Source: Monoplex corrugatus
Taxonomy: Eukaryota > Mollusca > Gastropoda > Littorinimorpha > Ranellidae
Direction: 5' to 3'
NCBI GenBank assembly: GCA_030674185.1
Contig: JAPXFY010005061.1
Coordinates: 1-16,023, forward strand
DNA: 16,023 nt
Below are positions 1-7,706 of the stretch, in pieces. The notes under the pieces are model-generated. The model was not told the DNA's origin. It saw only the letters and a list, made by a program, of their open reading frames with translations, and ran no database searches. Within the stretch, counting starts at the first letter, position 1; each line of letters opens with the position of its first letter. A program made the translations under genes and the position numbers.

Positions 1-810
1 GGAAGGACAATCACCAACTTGAGATTTGCCGACGACATTGATGGGTTGGCTGGAAATGAAGACGAACTTGCCAACCTGGTGAAACACCTGGACGAGACAT
101 CATCCAGATATGGCATGGAGATCAGTGCCAAAAAGACAAAGTTGATGACAAACAGCACAAAACCAATAGAAAAGAAGATTACAGTCAGCGGGAGTGAGCT
201 GGAAACCTTGGCTCAGTTCAAATATCTCGGAGCCATTATCAGTGAACAGGGATCGAAAACCGAAGTTCTTGCAAGAGCAGCACAGACAACAGCAGCACTA
301 GCCAAGCTGAAGCCCATCTGGAGGGACAAAAACATCGCCCTCACTTCCAAACTGAAGCTAATGCACGCATTGGTCCTGTCAATCTTTCTCTACGCGTGCG
401 AGTCATGGACACTAACAGCAGAACTGCAAAAGAAGATCCTGGCAGTAGAAATGAGATGCTTTAAAAGAGTGCTTGGCATCTCATACAAAGACCACATTAC
501 CAATGAGGAAGTGCGAAGAACAAATTCACAGCATGTCAAAAACTATGAAAACCTTCTGACAACAGCAAGAAAAAGGAAACTTCGGTGGTATGGTCACGTG
601 ACAAGAACTAACGGACTATCAAAAACAATACTCCAAGGAACAGTTCAGGGAGGAAGAAAAAGAGGCAGACAGAGAAAAAGGTGGATGGACAATATTGACG
701 AATGGACAGGAAAAAGCTTTGCCACGACCCAGACCCTTGCTCATGACAGACAGAGGTGGAGACAGACGGTGCGACGTTCATCCATGTGGAGCCCCCACGA
801 CCCTGGATAG
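1..810 (+). CDS. C-terminal part of a non-LTR retrotransposon reverse transcriptase (5' end outside window)
   Basis: The frame is open from the first base (GRTITNLRFADD...) to TAG at 808-810, so the real start lies left of the window. FADD at 25-36 is the RT catalytic box (two metal-binding Asp). After it come the thumb-type run 'YGMEISAKKTK', 'FKYLGAIISEQG', 'SIFLYACESWTL', and the C-terminal 'LRWYGHVTR' and 'GGRKRGRQRKRWMDNI' signatures typical of APE-type LINE ORF2 proteins. I do not assign a clade. The visible 269 codons carry no stop or frameshift, so this copy is younger than the RTE-like copies further right. It is antisense to the DHDH gene and lies in that gene's second or a later intron. 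Seen: open frame and motifs. Inferred: LINE fragment, probably not host-functional. Confidence 0.88.
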   Translation, partial: GRTITNLRFADDIDGLAGNEDELANLVKHLDETSSRYGMEISAKKTKLMTNSTKPIEKKITVSGSELETLAQFKYLGAIISEQGSKTEVLARAAQTTAALAKLKPIWRDKNIALTSKLKLMHALVLSIFLYACESWTLTAELQKKILAVEMRCFKRVLGISYKDHITNEEVRRTNSQHVKNYENLLTTARKRKLRWYGHVTRTNGLSKTILQGTVQGGRKRGRQRKRWMDNIDEWTGKSFATTQTLAHDRQRWRQTVRRSSMWSPHDPG

Positions 811-820
811 GGTTAAGGGA

Positions 821-840
821 CAGGAAGGAAGGAAGGAAGG
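821..840. repeat. (AAGG)n tetranucleotide microsatellite after the LINE ORF
   Basis: Four to five GGAA/AAGG units lie ten bases after the LINE stop codon and directly before the 30-bp minisatellite. LINEs commonly end in short simple repeats, so this may be the element's 3' tail. That is an inference. Confidence 0.8.
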
Positions 841-1470
841 ATACTGACAAAGCTGTAGTTGCCATGCACCATGTTACCAAAGCTGTAGTTGCCATGCACC
901 ATACTGACAAAGCTGTAGTTGTCATGCACCATACTAACAAAGCTGTAGTTGTCATGCACCATACTAACAAAGCTGTAGTTGCCATGCACCATACTAACAA
1001 AGCTGTAGTTGTCATGCACCATACTAACAAAGCTGTAGTTGCCATGCACCATACTAACATAGCTGTAGTTGCCATGCACCATACTAACAAAGCTGTAGTT
1101 GCCATGCACCATACTAATAAAGCTGTAGTTGCCATGCACCATACTAAGTTGTAGTTGCCATGCACAATGTTACCAAAGCTGTAGTTGCCATGCACCATGT
1201 TACCAAAGCTGTAGTTGCCATGCACCATGTTACCAAATCTTTAGTTGCCAGAAGCCAAGTTGACAAAGCTTAAGTTGCTAAACGCAATGCTGACAAAGCT
1301 ATAGTTCCTAAATCCATGTTGACAAAATTTTAGTTGCCATATGCCATGTTGACAAAATTTTAGTTGCCATACGCTATGTTGACGAAGCTTTAGTTGCCAT
1401 ACGCCATGTTGACCAAGCTTCAGTTGCTACATGCTATGTTGACAAAGCTTCTGTAGTAGAAACCAATGTT
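841..1470. repeat. 30-bp minisatellite, homogeneous core plus decayed flank
   Basis: The consensus is roughly AGCTGTAGTTGCCATGCACC followed by ATACTAACAA. About ten near-identical units fill 841-1140, differing mainly at GCC/GTC and at ACTAAC/ACTGAC/GTTACC. From about 1141 the units become increasingly diverged (for example GTTGACAAAGC then TTTAGTTGCCATACGCCAT) and fade by about 1470. Because the period is a multiple of three, the core is open in several frames on both strands, with 10-residue repeats such as KAVVAMHHTN on plus and MVHGNYSFVS on minus. I regard this as a by-product and not as coding. Confidence 0.93.
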
Positions 1471-1593
1471 AGAAACATCTAGCTTAGGATTACACAGATA
1501 TGTAATTACACGGTGAAAGAGATCCCAAATGTGGTAAAAACAGCAGCATACCGTCAAGAAATCCTTCTCTCCCCACCCCTCCCCCATCTGCCC

Positions 1594-1596
1594 CTG

Positions 1597-1647
<51 letters not shown>
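1594..1647. repeat. (TC)n/(AC)n compound microsatellite
   Basis: A TC run with one interruption (to about 1632) passes directly into an AC run ending near 1647. It lies in the presumed second DHDH intron, about 105 bp beyond the exon 2 donor site. Confidence 0.9.
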
Positions 1648-1752
1648 GACAAACTCTCATTCTAGCTGATGTCAAATAATCTCCCATTACATACACAGAG
1701 ATCAAAACCCTTAGTGTAAAAAGAACATTCTACATGGTTCTATTTCACTAAC

Positions 1753-1864
1753 CAACATTGGGGTCCTTGGCCAAGTCGAGGTAAGAGCCGTAGGCCACAG
1801 GCACATGATATTTTTGGGCAAACGTGTCAGCACTCTCCTTCTGGCGACCAGCCACCGCCACCAC
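1753..1864 (-). CDS. DHDH: DHDH exon 2: trans-1,2-dihydrobenzene-1,2-diol dehydrogenase, NADP-binding region
   Basis: On the minus strand this 112-nt exon reads [20 protein letters not shown], then [17 protein letters not shown] plus one base. It matches the second segment of animal dihydrodiol dehydrogenases (VVAVAARD...FAQKH..P.AYGSYEELAKDP). It covers strand 2 of the Rossmann fold with the conserved Arg after VAVA, where the family binds the NADP phosphate. The acceptor is GGCAG|GTGG after a moderately T-rich tract, and the donor is TTG|GTTAGT. The exon opens in phase 0, exactly matching exon 1 at 9226-9315, and closes in phase 1. Known family role: NADP-dependent oxidation of trans-dihydrodiols of aromatic compounds to catechols, and of D-xylose, by a soluble enzyme. 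Exon 3 is not found in 1-1752 and should lie left of the window. Confidence 0.88.
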
Positions 1865-1949
1865 CTGCCACAACAGCCAACAAACATAACGACACATGTC
1901 ACTAAGTAAGTCGAGACCAAAGAAAAGCTAGTCCAAAACCCCTGAGATT

Positions 1950-2252
1950 GTAAGTTTCAGTTTCAGTTTCAATTTCTCAAGACGACGTCTCTGTGCTCGG
2001 AATTCCATATGCGCCAATGTCACAGGTGCCATGTGATGGAGAAGATCCAGAACGATCACAGCAGAAGCCTAAGCCTGCACATAAACCCATGAGCTGGCCA
2101 GGTCCTGAAGTCCTACCTAGATAATTTCATAACCCTCAGGTCATAGGGGAGTGAGGTGGCAGAGACCTCGACTTTTCCCGGGACCAGCACCATGAGGCTG
2201 GCACCCATCCCCTCTCCCTCGCTTCAAATTCATATTCACTTTTTTTTTTAAA
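1950..2252 (+). repeat. SINE-like dispersed repeat (tentative)
   Basis: The segment begins with the iterated TTTCAG motif (TTTCAGTTTCAGTTTCAATT) followed by CTCAAGACGACGTCTCTG and CCATATGCGCC. It ends at CATATTCACTTTTTTTTT. From memory this resembles the head of a very common gastropod repeat (TTTCTCAAGGAGGCGTC... CCATATACGC). I cannot verify this. The T-run at the right end could be a Pol III terminator or an unrelated tract. No coding potential is seen. Its boundaries are approximate. Confidence 0.4.
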
Positions 2253-2382
2253 CCAAGACTTCAGAAAGGCAAGAAGGCTAACTGGGTTTCAAGGGGTGTG
2301 ACCTGGGAAATCAACCTATCTCTCCAATGTTTTATACCAAGGCAGCAGGGCAAAGCCCTGCTCTGTACGATTTTCAACTGCC

Positions 2383-4620
2383 GTGGGAAAATCAAACTCA
2401 AATACCAAAAATCAGATTGACTACATCCTGATTAATAAAAGATTTAGAAATTCTTTACTGTCAGCAAAAACACTACCAGGCGCAGACTGCAACAGTGACC
2501 ACAGTAATGTAGTGGGAAGATTTAGGCTGAAATTAAGGAAAAGGAAACAGACCAAAAGCAATATCAAACTGAATCTTGGACTCTTAAAGACAGATGAAGC
2601 GATACGTAAAAAAATTAATGTTCATGTTCAAAACAAATTCAGTGCTCTAGAAGACGTTAGTGACAGTGAGGATCAATGGACAAAGTTGAGAAATTCGATA
2701 AATGAAGCTTGTGAAGAAATCCCTGAAGTAGATAGAAAAGCAAAAAAAGAACTGGATGACAAAAGAAATTTTAGGCTTGATGGAGGAACGGGGGAAGGCA
2801 AAGAGAAACGAGGAGATATACAGGAAGATAAACAAAGAAATCTGGAATAAGTGCAATGAAGCTAAGGAAGCTTGGCTGAAAACAAAATGCAAAGAAATAG
2901 TGCAAAGAAATGGAAGACCGACACGAAACGGATCCTCAGGATATGTGCAGACGAATTGAAAAAATTGTCCACAGGAAAAATACATGCACATCAACTGGTT
3001 GCTTAAAATCGAAAGATGGAAAAAAGACAAAATGTTAGACAGATGGGGAGAGTACATTAAAGACCTTTTTGAAGATGACAGAAACGAAGAACACATTACA
3101 AGGAAGACCTTTGAAGGACCACCCATAATGAAAGATGAAGTTAGAGCAGCACTGAAAAAGATGAAACCAGGAAAAGCCCCAGGACCAGACAAAATTACTA
3201 CGGAGATGACTGAAGCCCTGGAGGAATTTGGTATTGAAAAAATAACAGTCCTCCTAAATGAAATTTATGACACTGGAAAAATCCCCAAAGATATGTCAAA
3301 ATCAATTTTCATTGCACTTCCAAAGAAGACAGGGGGCTATAGAATGCGAACTCCATCGCACAGTCAGTTTGATGAGTCATGTAACAAAAATCCTATTAAG
3401 AATAATCATGATGAGAACAAAGAATAGAATCAAAAGAGAAATAGCAGATGAATAGTGTGGATTTGTGGAAGGGAAAGGAACTATTAATGCCATATACATC
3501 CTAAGAACTATCATAAAGAGGTCAATCGAGATGAATAAGGATTTTATAAGATTTGATTTTTGTCAAGATTTTGCGCTATATAAATATTGTAATTATTATT
3601 ATATATTTTATATTTTTTATGTTTATGCTTTGTTGATTATACTAAGGCTTTTGATCGAGTAAGACATGAAGAATTGATCAACCAACTAGAAAGACTCAAT
3701 ATTGATGGAAAAGATCTACGAATAATCAGAAATATGTATTGGGAACAAACAGCTGCACTGAGAATAGAAAACGATATAAGCTTTTTCCATAACATCAAAA
3801 GAGGAGTCAGACAGGGTTGTGTTTTGTCACCAGATCTGTTTTCACTTTACAGCGAAAACATCATAAGAAACCTAGAGGAAGACCCTGGATTAAAGGTTGG
3901 AGGAAAAATGATAAACGACATTTGATACACAGATGACACTGTGCTTATTGCAGAAAATGAAAGGGACCTACAAAACCTTGTGAATATACTAGAAATCCCC
4001 TCATGCAAAATAACAGCAAACAGCACAACCTTGAGACAGGTTGATAAGTTTATATACCTGGGAACGATCATTTCACACCAGATCGCAGATGCACATCAGA
4101 AATAGCCAGCAGAATCAGCCAAGCTCAAACAGCATTCAAGAAAATGAAAAGCATTTTGACCAACAAATGCCTGTCGGTTAACATCAGGAAGAGAGTTCTT
4201 GAATGTTACATAGAACCAATACTGTTATACGGTTGTGAGGCGTGGACAGTCAACACACAAAGCCAGAGCAAGATTGAAGCAGCCGAGATGTGGCTTCTAA
4301 GAAGAATGTTGAGTTCCATTGAGAGCAAAGAAAACAAACGAGACGGTCTTGATGGAGGCAGACACAAGAAGATCATTGATAATGAAGATTAGGAAAAGAC
4401 AGGCAACATTTATAGGCCATTTTATGAGGAAAGGGGAATTGGAGCACCTGGTCACAACAGGAAAGCTGGAGGGAAAGAGAGCACCAGGTAGACCCATGGA
4501 GAAGATACTAGACGGACTTGCATAGTGGCCGAAGACAAAGAGGGTGGAAGAGATGCTTGCGAAAACAAGAGATAGAGACAGATGGACGTCCATGATCGCC
4601 AACGCCATGTGGCAAGGCAC
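2383..4620 (+). pseudogene. RTE-like ORF remnant: endonuclease C-terminus, reverse transcriptase, C-terminal domain
   Basis: Recognisable blocks are 'NQIDYILINKRFRNS' and 'GADCNSDHSNV' (endonuclease, including the catalytic SDH), 'MKPGKAPGPDKITTEM' (RT), 'ECELHRTVSLMSHVTKILL', 'FVDYTKAFDRVRHEEL', 'IKRGVRQGCVLSPDLFS', YTDD at 3925-3936 in place of the usual YADD/FADD, and 'LECYIEPILLYGCEAWTV' with 'MIANAMWQGT' at the end. Lesions include frameshifts near 2757-2780, 2960-2985, 3330-3345 and 4310-4330, in-frame stops near 3453 (TAG), 3923 (TGA) and 4523 (TAG), an AT-rich insert at 3543-3620, and a deletion removing the segment that copy B reads as GLELNSRKTEVMVISI. It cannot encode a functional protein. 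Seen: motifs and lesions. Known: motif roles in APE-type LINEs. Confidence 0.87.
3543..3620 (+). repeat. AT-rich insert inside the RT domain of RTE copy A (possible retroposon 3' tail)
   Basis: The RT reading frame 'IEMNKD' breaks at 3542 and resumes at about 3621 with 'VY..FVDYTKAFDRV'. The 78 bp between are foreign to the family and contain GCGCTATATAAATATTGTAA followed by ATT-rich sequence. GCGCTATATAAAT plus an ATT tail resembles the 3' end of a widespread metazoan SINE/LINE type, as I recall it. No clear target-site duplication can be defined because both flanks are T-rich. Confidence 0.5.
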
Positions 4621-4642
4621 CTGATGATAATGATGGTGATGA

Positions 4643-4850
4643 CAGCATAAGCTGTTAAATCTTTGAGTACCTTATGTATTGTCTTACATTACTGAATTAA
4701 TGGTGTATAGCTTCTTCTGTATGCTTAATTTTAAGCAAATATGTAGATTACAAATAAATAAATAAATCATCATTATCACTGTCTTTTATTTAACACACAC
4801 CATCCTGGTCTTTCTCAACTCCCCCCTCTCTCCCCCAGCAAACATATACA
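4643..4850. other. Spacer between RTE copy A and the hAT element, no gene seen
   Basis: AT-rich noncoding sequence with a short (AAAT)n run at about 4754-4767, followed by ATCATCATTATCAC at 4766-4779. The latter is the reverse complement type of the GATGAT tail at 4623-4642. A pyrimidine-rich stretch (CCCCCCTCTCTCCCCC) lies at about 4821-4836. Confidence 0.6.
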
Positions 4851-4935
4851 CAGGTTCCGCTAGTTTTTTTTTTTTTATCCGTCCTGGGACGGACGAGGTA
4901 AAAAAAATTCCGTCATAGGACCATTTTCATCCGTC
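4851..4935 (+). repeat. Left terminal and subterminal region of the hAT element
   Basis: It contains the presumed terminal repeat (4851-4863), a T-run, the inverted repeat TCCGTC-CTGG-GACGGA at 4878-4893, a second TCCGTCA at 4909-4915 and a third TCCGTC at 4930-4935. In hAT elements, short subterminal motifs repeated like this bind the transposase. That role here is inferred. Confidence 0.65.
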
Positions 4936-5125
4936 CCCTCTTCACTGTGTTGTCACCGATTGACACGGCTAAACCGATACGGCAGACGATGGCCTACACG
5001 TCGGCTACCGAGTAGGCTTACCAAAGAAACATTTAGCACAAACGAAGTCTATACTAATCTGTCAAATCAACAATAACAACAAGTTACAACGGTACTCATT
5101 TAAACAAAAATTAAAAACTAACTTT

Positions 5126-6607
5126 CTACATCGTCTTCTTCCTGTCTCCCTTCATGAACTGAGCTGCAGCTGCGGCAAAGTCAAAAGTATCCATGTGTGC
5201 TCTGCAGGAAGCGATTTGCATAAGGCGATCTACTTTCTGGTCTCCAAGGCGACTGCGTTGGGCTGTCTTGATCTTGTTTGCCAAACTGAAACCTCGTTCT
5301 GCAGCCACACTTGATACAGGGATGACGACAGCGATTTTACACAGCACAGCATAATCAGGAAACAACTCTGCATAGTCATTGATGATAGTTTTTGCCGCTT
5401 GCTCCAACCGCATTTGACGATTGTAGCCATGCAGAACACGTTTCACTGACAGAAAGTCTCTTCTTGTGCGCTCAGCGTCAATGAGGGGCGGGGCTTCCTG
5501 TCCATCACTGTTTTGTTTTGGTTTTCCAAAGAAGTCTGTCACAACAGCAATTTCGCGAGCACCAAATTCCAGCAGCTCGCACTCTTGAGGTGGATACCGG
5601 GATGGGTTCAGAACAACATCCAGGCACGTCAGTACATCCACGTCATCCTTTGGAAATCGCCTTTCCAATGCACTGACAAGCTCTTGAATGTAGTTTGTCC
5701 GCATACGCCTGTACTCCCCCACTGACTGCTCATCTGCATACAGTAGAGGTAGATCCATGAACTTTCCTGCTGTACACTCCTGTTCAAAGCTTTTCTCATG
5801 TTCACCTGGAGTGTGCGCTAGATCGTTCAGAGTTAGAGTTGTCATTTTCACCATGGGCTGTATGGAAGAAATGTTTATGTCCTCCCTCTGGAAAGTCAGG
5901 TTCAATCTGTTCATCACTGGCAGCACATCACACAACATGTGCATCATCGCGGTGAAACTGTAGGCACTTAGTGCACGCTTAAGACCCCCAGCTGTTGCAC
6001 ATTTCCTGGCACTCACCTCTTCTTCTAGCTCAATCACAACTGGTGCCCAGTTCAGTCTGATGGCTTCCACAGCACGACTGAGGGACAGCCACCGCACTGC
6101 ACACGGCTGTTTTAGACTGATGAAATCCTCATTGTCCATGGCTCTGCTCAGCTCCTTCAGTCGCTGATTACGTGTAGCCGAATACTGATAATACTTATAC
6201 ACGGAGTTGACAGTGTTTTTGAAGTCGGCCACTCTTTGCACGGCCTTTGTTGCATCTTGTGCGGCTAGAGCAGTCCGATGCGCCACACAGTGCACATTGA
6301 TCAAGTAAGGATTTTTGTTGCGAAGCCTCTGTGCAACACCTGTTTGCTTACCAGTCATAACAGAGGCCCCATCTGAGCCAAGACCTGCCACCTTTGCCAA
6401 ATCTATGCTGCGGGACTCTAGCACCTCCTCCACTTTCTGTGTGACGCACTCTGCTATCCCAGAATGAACAGTAAAATTCCCCAACAACACCGTTTCTGTT
6501 GCACCTCCACTCTCGATTTTCAGGTAGATAATCAGTTTCTTATCAACAGTTACGTTCACCGTCTCATCAATCACAATCCCAACAAAATCACTGTTGAATG
6601 GCTTCAT
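5126..6607 (-). pseudogene. hAT transposase, catalytic and dimerisation part (493 codons)
   Basis: This is the largest open frame of the transposase, and its putative RNase H-like DDE residues are all present: Asp14 in 'GIVIDETVNV', Asp79 in 'GLGSDGASVM', and Glu437 in 'SSVAAERGFSLANKIKTAQ', which is also the C-terminal hAT dimerisation block. The conserved C107-x2-H110 ('HCVAH') and R172-W173 ('CAVRWLS') are also there. The sequence resembles the ZNF862/C17orf113-type hAT proteins. The Met at 6607 directly follows a TAA in its own frame, and the N-terminal part is one frame away (6588-7079), so the ORF is split by a +1-type frameshift. A loss of AG at CAACAG(AG)TGATTTT would explain it. The 493 open codons suggest a young or recently active copy. 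It could instead be a domesticated gene, but the transposon ends argue against that. Confidence 0.88.
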
Positions 6608-7079
6608 TTATCTGTTTGTTGATCACAATTGCAATTGACTTTTCCATTTCATCCACAGAATCTGAATGTTTGTAGATTTGGGATTCCACCTTGAGATGTG
6701 GACAGTCAGTTGCTTGAAGCAGCCTAATCAGATCGGGAAACCGAGCGGCTGGGGTTGTGGTTTTAGCCATATGAAACACCACTTTAAGCTGCGTTGACAG
6801 TGCACTACCAGAAGCTTGCTTTGCGTTTTCCTGATGTTCCTTGAACACACGCTGCTGAGACACAAGTTGTGTTGCTAATTTGTGACTTGCGCTGTTGCTG
6901 TGGTCCACCAGAGCAGATCTCTGCATTGTTTTGCATCCACGAGTGAATCCGTTCAGTTGGTTGGCACTCACACAGACCCGACAAAACATTTTGGTCGCAC
7001 CATTTTCTACGTCAGTGTACAGCCACTTGAATGATGCCTCCCATTCATCGCGGTATTCACGGGATTTCGACATTTTCAT
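6588..7079 (-). CDS. hAT transposase, N-terminal zinc-finger part (163 codons)
   Basis: The 163-residue frame starts MKMSKSREYRDEWEASFKWL and carries a BED/TTF-type zinc finger with ligands C33-x2-C36 ('FCRVC') and H60-x5-H66 ('DHSNSASH'), preceded by the aromatic run W13, F17, W19. In this family the finger binds the transposon ends. Its ATG (7079-7077) overlaps the stop of the upstream frame as ATGA, and its own stop (6588-6590) overlaps the catalytic frame by 20 nt. The protein is probably one transposase of about 720 residues in the ancestor (65 + 163 + 493). The frame may be reached from upstream by -1 frameshifting, by reinitiation, or not at all if the shift is a simple lesion. Confidence 0.82.
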   Translation of the reverse strand: MKMSKSREYRDEWEASFKWLYTDVENGATKMFCRVCVSANQLNGFTRGCKTMQRSALVDHSNSASHKLATQLVSQQRVFKEHQENAKQASGSALSTQLKVVFHMAKTTTPAARFPDLIRLLQATDCPHLKVESQIYKHSDSVDEMEKSIAIVINKQINEAIQQ

Positions 7080-7087
7080 TTTTTTGC
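7076..7087 (-). other. A_AAA_AAA slippery heptamer followed by UGA, ATGA overlap
   Basis: On the minus strand the leader frame reads GCA AAA AAA TGA. The last A of GCA plus two AAA codons forms the X_XXY_YYZ slippery heptamer in the correct register. A -1 slip puts the ribosome on ATG AAA ATG TCG, the zinc-finger frame. The same bases give an ATGA stop/start overlap. Whether this is programmed recoding, reinitiation, polymerase slippage or a one-base deletion cannot be decided from sequence. Confidence 0.6.
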
Positions 7088-7273
7088 TGAACTTGCACCG
7101 GTAGATTTAGTACTAGTAGGCCTATCCTGAGTATCAGTCTCACTGCACATAGACTGATTTTCTGTCGCCGACTGTAGATCTGCTGAAACATTCTGAGGAT
7201 GGCTCTCAGTCTCAGTCTGTGATTTTGGCCTGGCTCTCACGAAAAAATCAGCAACGGACTTTTGTCCTGACAT
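7076..7273 (-). CDS. hAT transposase N-terminal leader with PIP-box-like motif (65 codons)
   Basis: The frame begins at ATG 7273-7271 and reads MSGQKSVADFFVRARPKSQT, then a Ser/Thr-rich disordered stretch to the stop at 7076-7078. Residues 4-11, QKSVADFF, match the PCNA-interacting consensus Q-x-x-(I/L/M/V)-x-x-F-F exactly, followed by basic residues (RARPK). N-terminal short 'xxFF' boxes recur in cut-and-paste transposases, and PCNA binding has been shown for the pogo transposase. For this protein it is inferred. The frame ends in KK-stop within an A7 run and lies -1 relative to the zinc-finger frame. Confidence 0.72.
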   Translation of the reverse strand: MSGQKSVADFFVRARPKSQTETESHPQNVSADLQSATENQSMCSETDTQDRPTSTKSTGASSAKK

Positions 7274-7505
7274 GATTAGGCCTGGCTTCTACACTACGAA
7301 TAAATGTGGCGCGAATACCAGCATCACTGCGCACGCATCCACTACACTGTCTACTACAGCCAATCAAGAAGCAAAGTGATGGGTAGTCTAGACTGGTCTG
7401 ATTTTCCAACGCTAAGCTCGCTGCTGGACAGGACGTGAGAAATAACACGTACGCCACATCCATAGCCAGCCGGTGAAGCTGAAAATTTGTTCCCCCCCTT
7501 TCCAA

Positions 7506-7603
7506 ATTTTATCCGTCACAGTGACGGACAGCTTCCATTTTTTTCCGTCAAAGCTAAATTTTACCGGTAAAATACCGATAATTCTCGGTAAACGGAAACT
7601 CTG
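7506..7603 (-). repeat. Right terminal and subterminal region of the hAT element
   Basis: It contains the perfect palindrome TCCGTCAC-A-GTGACGGA at 7512-7528, TCCGTCA at 7544-7550, the 14-bp palindrome TTTTACCGGTAAAA at about 7559-7572, ACCG/CGGT repeats, and the presumed terminal repeat ending GGAAACTCTG at 7603. The order and spacing (31-32 bp) of the first two motifs match the left end read in the same orientation. Confidence 0.65.
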
Positions 7604-7651
7604 ATATATACACACGCATGCACTTGCATGCCATCAACCAAATCTCTCACA

Positions 7652-7652
<1 letters not shown>

Positions 7653-7703
<51 letters not shown>
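7653..7703. repeat. (AC)n microsatellite
   Basis: An uninterrupted AC run of about 25 units, 50 bp right of the hAT terminus, in DHDH intron 1. Confidence 0.95.

Positions 7704-7706
<3 letters not shown>

Larger units (their letters stand above)
2290..4642 (+). mobile_element. RTE-like non-LTR retrotransposon, copy A (5'-truncated, decayed)
   Basis: A single LINE ORF can be followed through several frames: endonuclease C-terminus from about 2383, RT fingers at 3140-3330, RT palm at 3640-3960, thumb and C-terminal region at 4000-4620. It ends in the run CACCTGATGATAATGATGG. Copy B at 12723-13496 shares the end, GGCAAGGCACC then TGATGA units, with the ORF stop TGA being the first unit of the tail. 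That arrangement is usual in RTE elements. The N-terminal part of the endonuclease is missing or unrecognisable before about 2383. The element is antisense to DHDH in intron 1. Confidence 0.85.
4851..7603 (-). mobile_element. hAT-superfamily DNA transposon (about 2.75 kb)
   Basis: The element encodes a hAT transposase on the minus strand. Proposed ends are CAGGTTCCGCTAG at 4851 and, read inward from the right, CAGAGTTTCCGTTTACCG ending at 7603. Both have the CAG start and GTT(T)CCG core usual for hAT inverted repeats, although the match is imperfect. Flanking 8-mers acatatac (4842-4849) and atatatac (7604-7611) agree at 7 of 8 positions and may be the 8-bp target duplication, with one unmatched base at the left junction. 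Subterminal CCGTC palindromes occur at both ends. The element inserted into DHDH intron 1 in the sense direction. Confidence 0.78.

Noticed and set aside
608..1228. Long open frames on both strands over the 30-bp array (repeat peptides KAVVAMHHTN and MVHGNYSFVS)
   Set aside because: The repeat length is a multiple of three and the unit lacks stops in several frames, so long ORFs appear automatically. There is no flanking coding signal, and the peptide matches nothing I know.
1711..1920. 69-codon minus-strand frame covering exon 2
   Set aside because: It is a shadow in another frame. The DHDH-matching frame and splice sites define 1753-1864.
5126..7273. Transposase as a domesticated host gene of the ZNF862/C17orf113 type
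   Set aside because: Two frameshifts, CAG-type ends, subterminal repeats and a possible target duplication fit a transposon better. Conservation data could reverse this.
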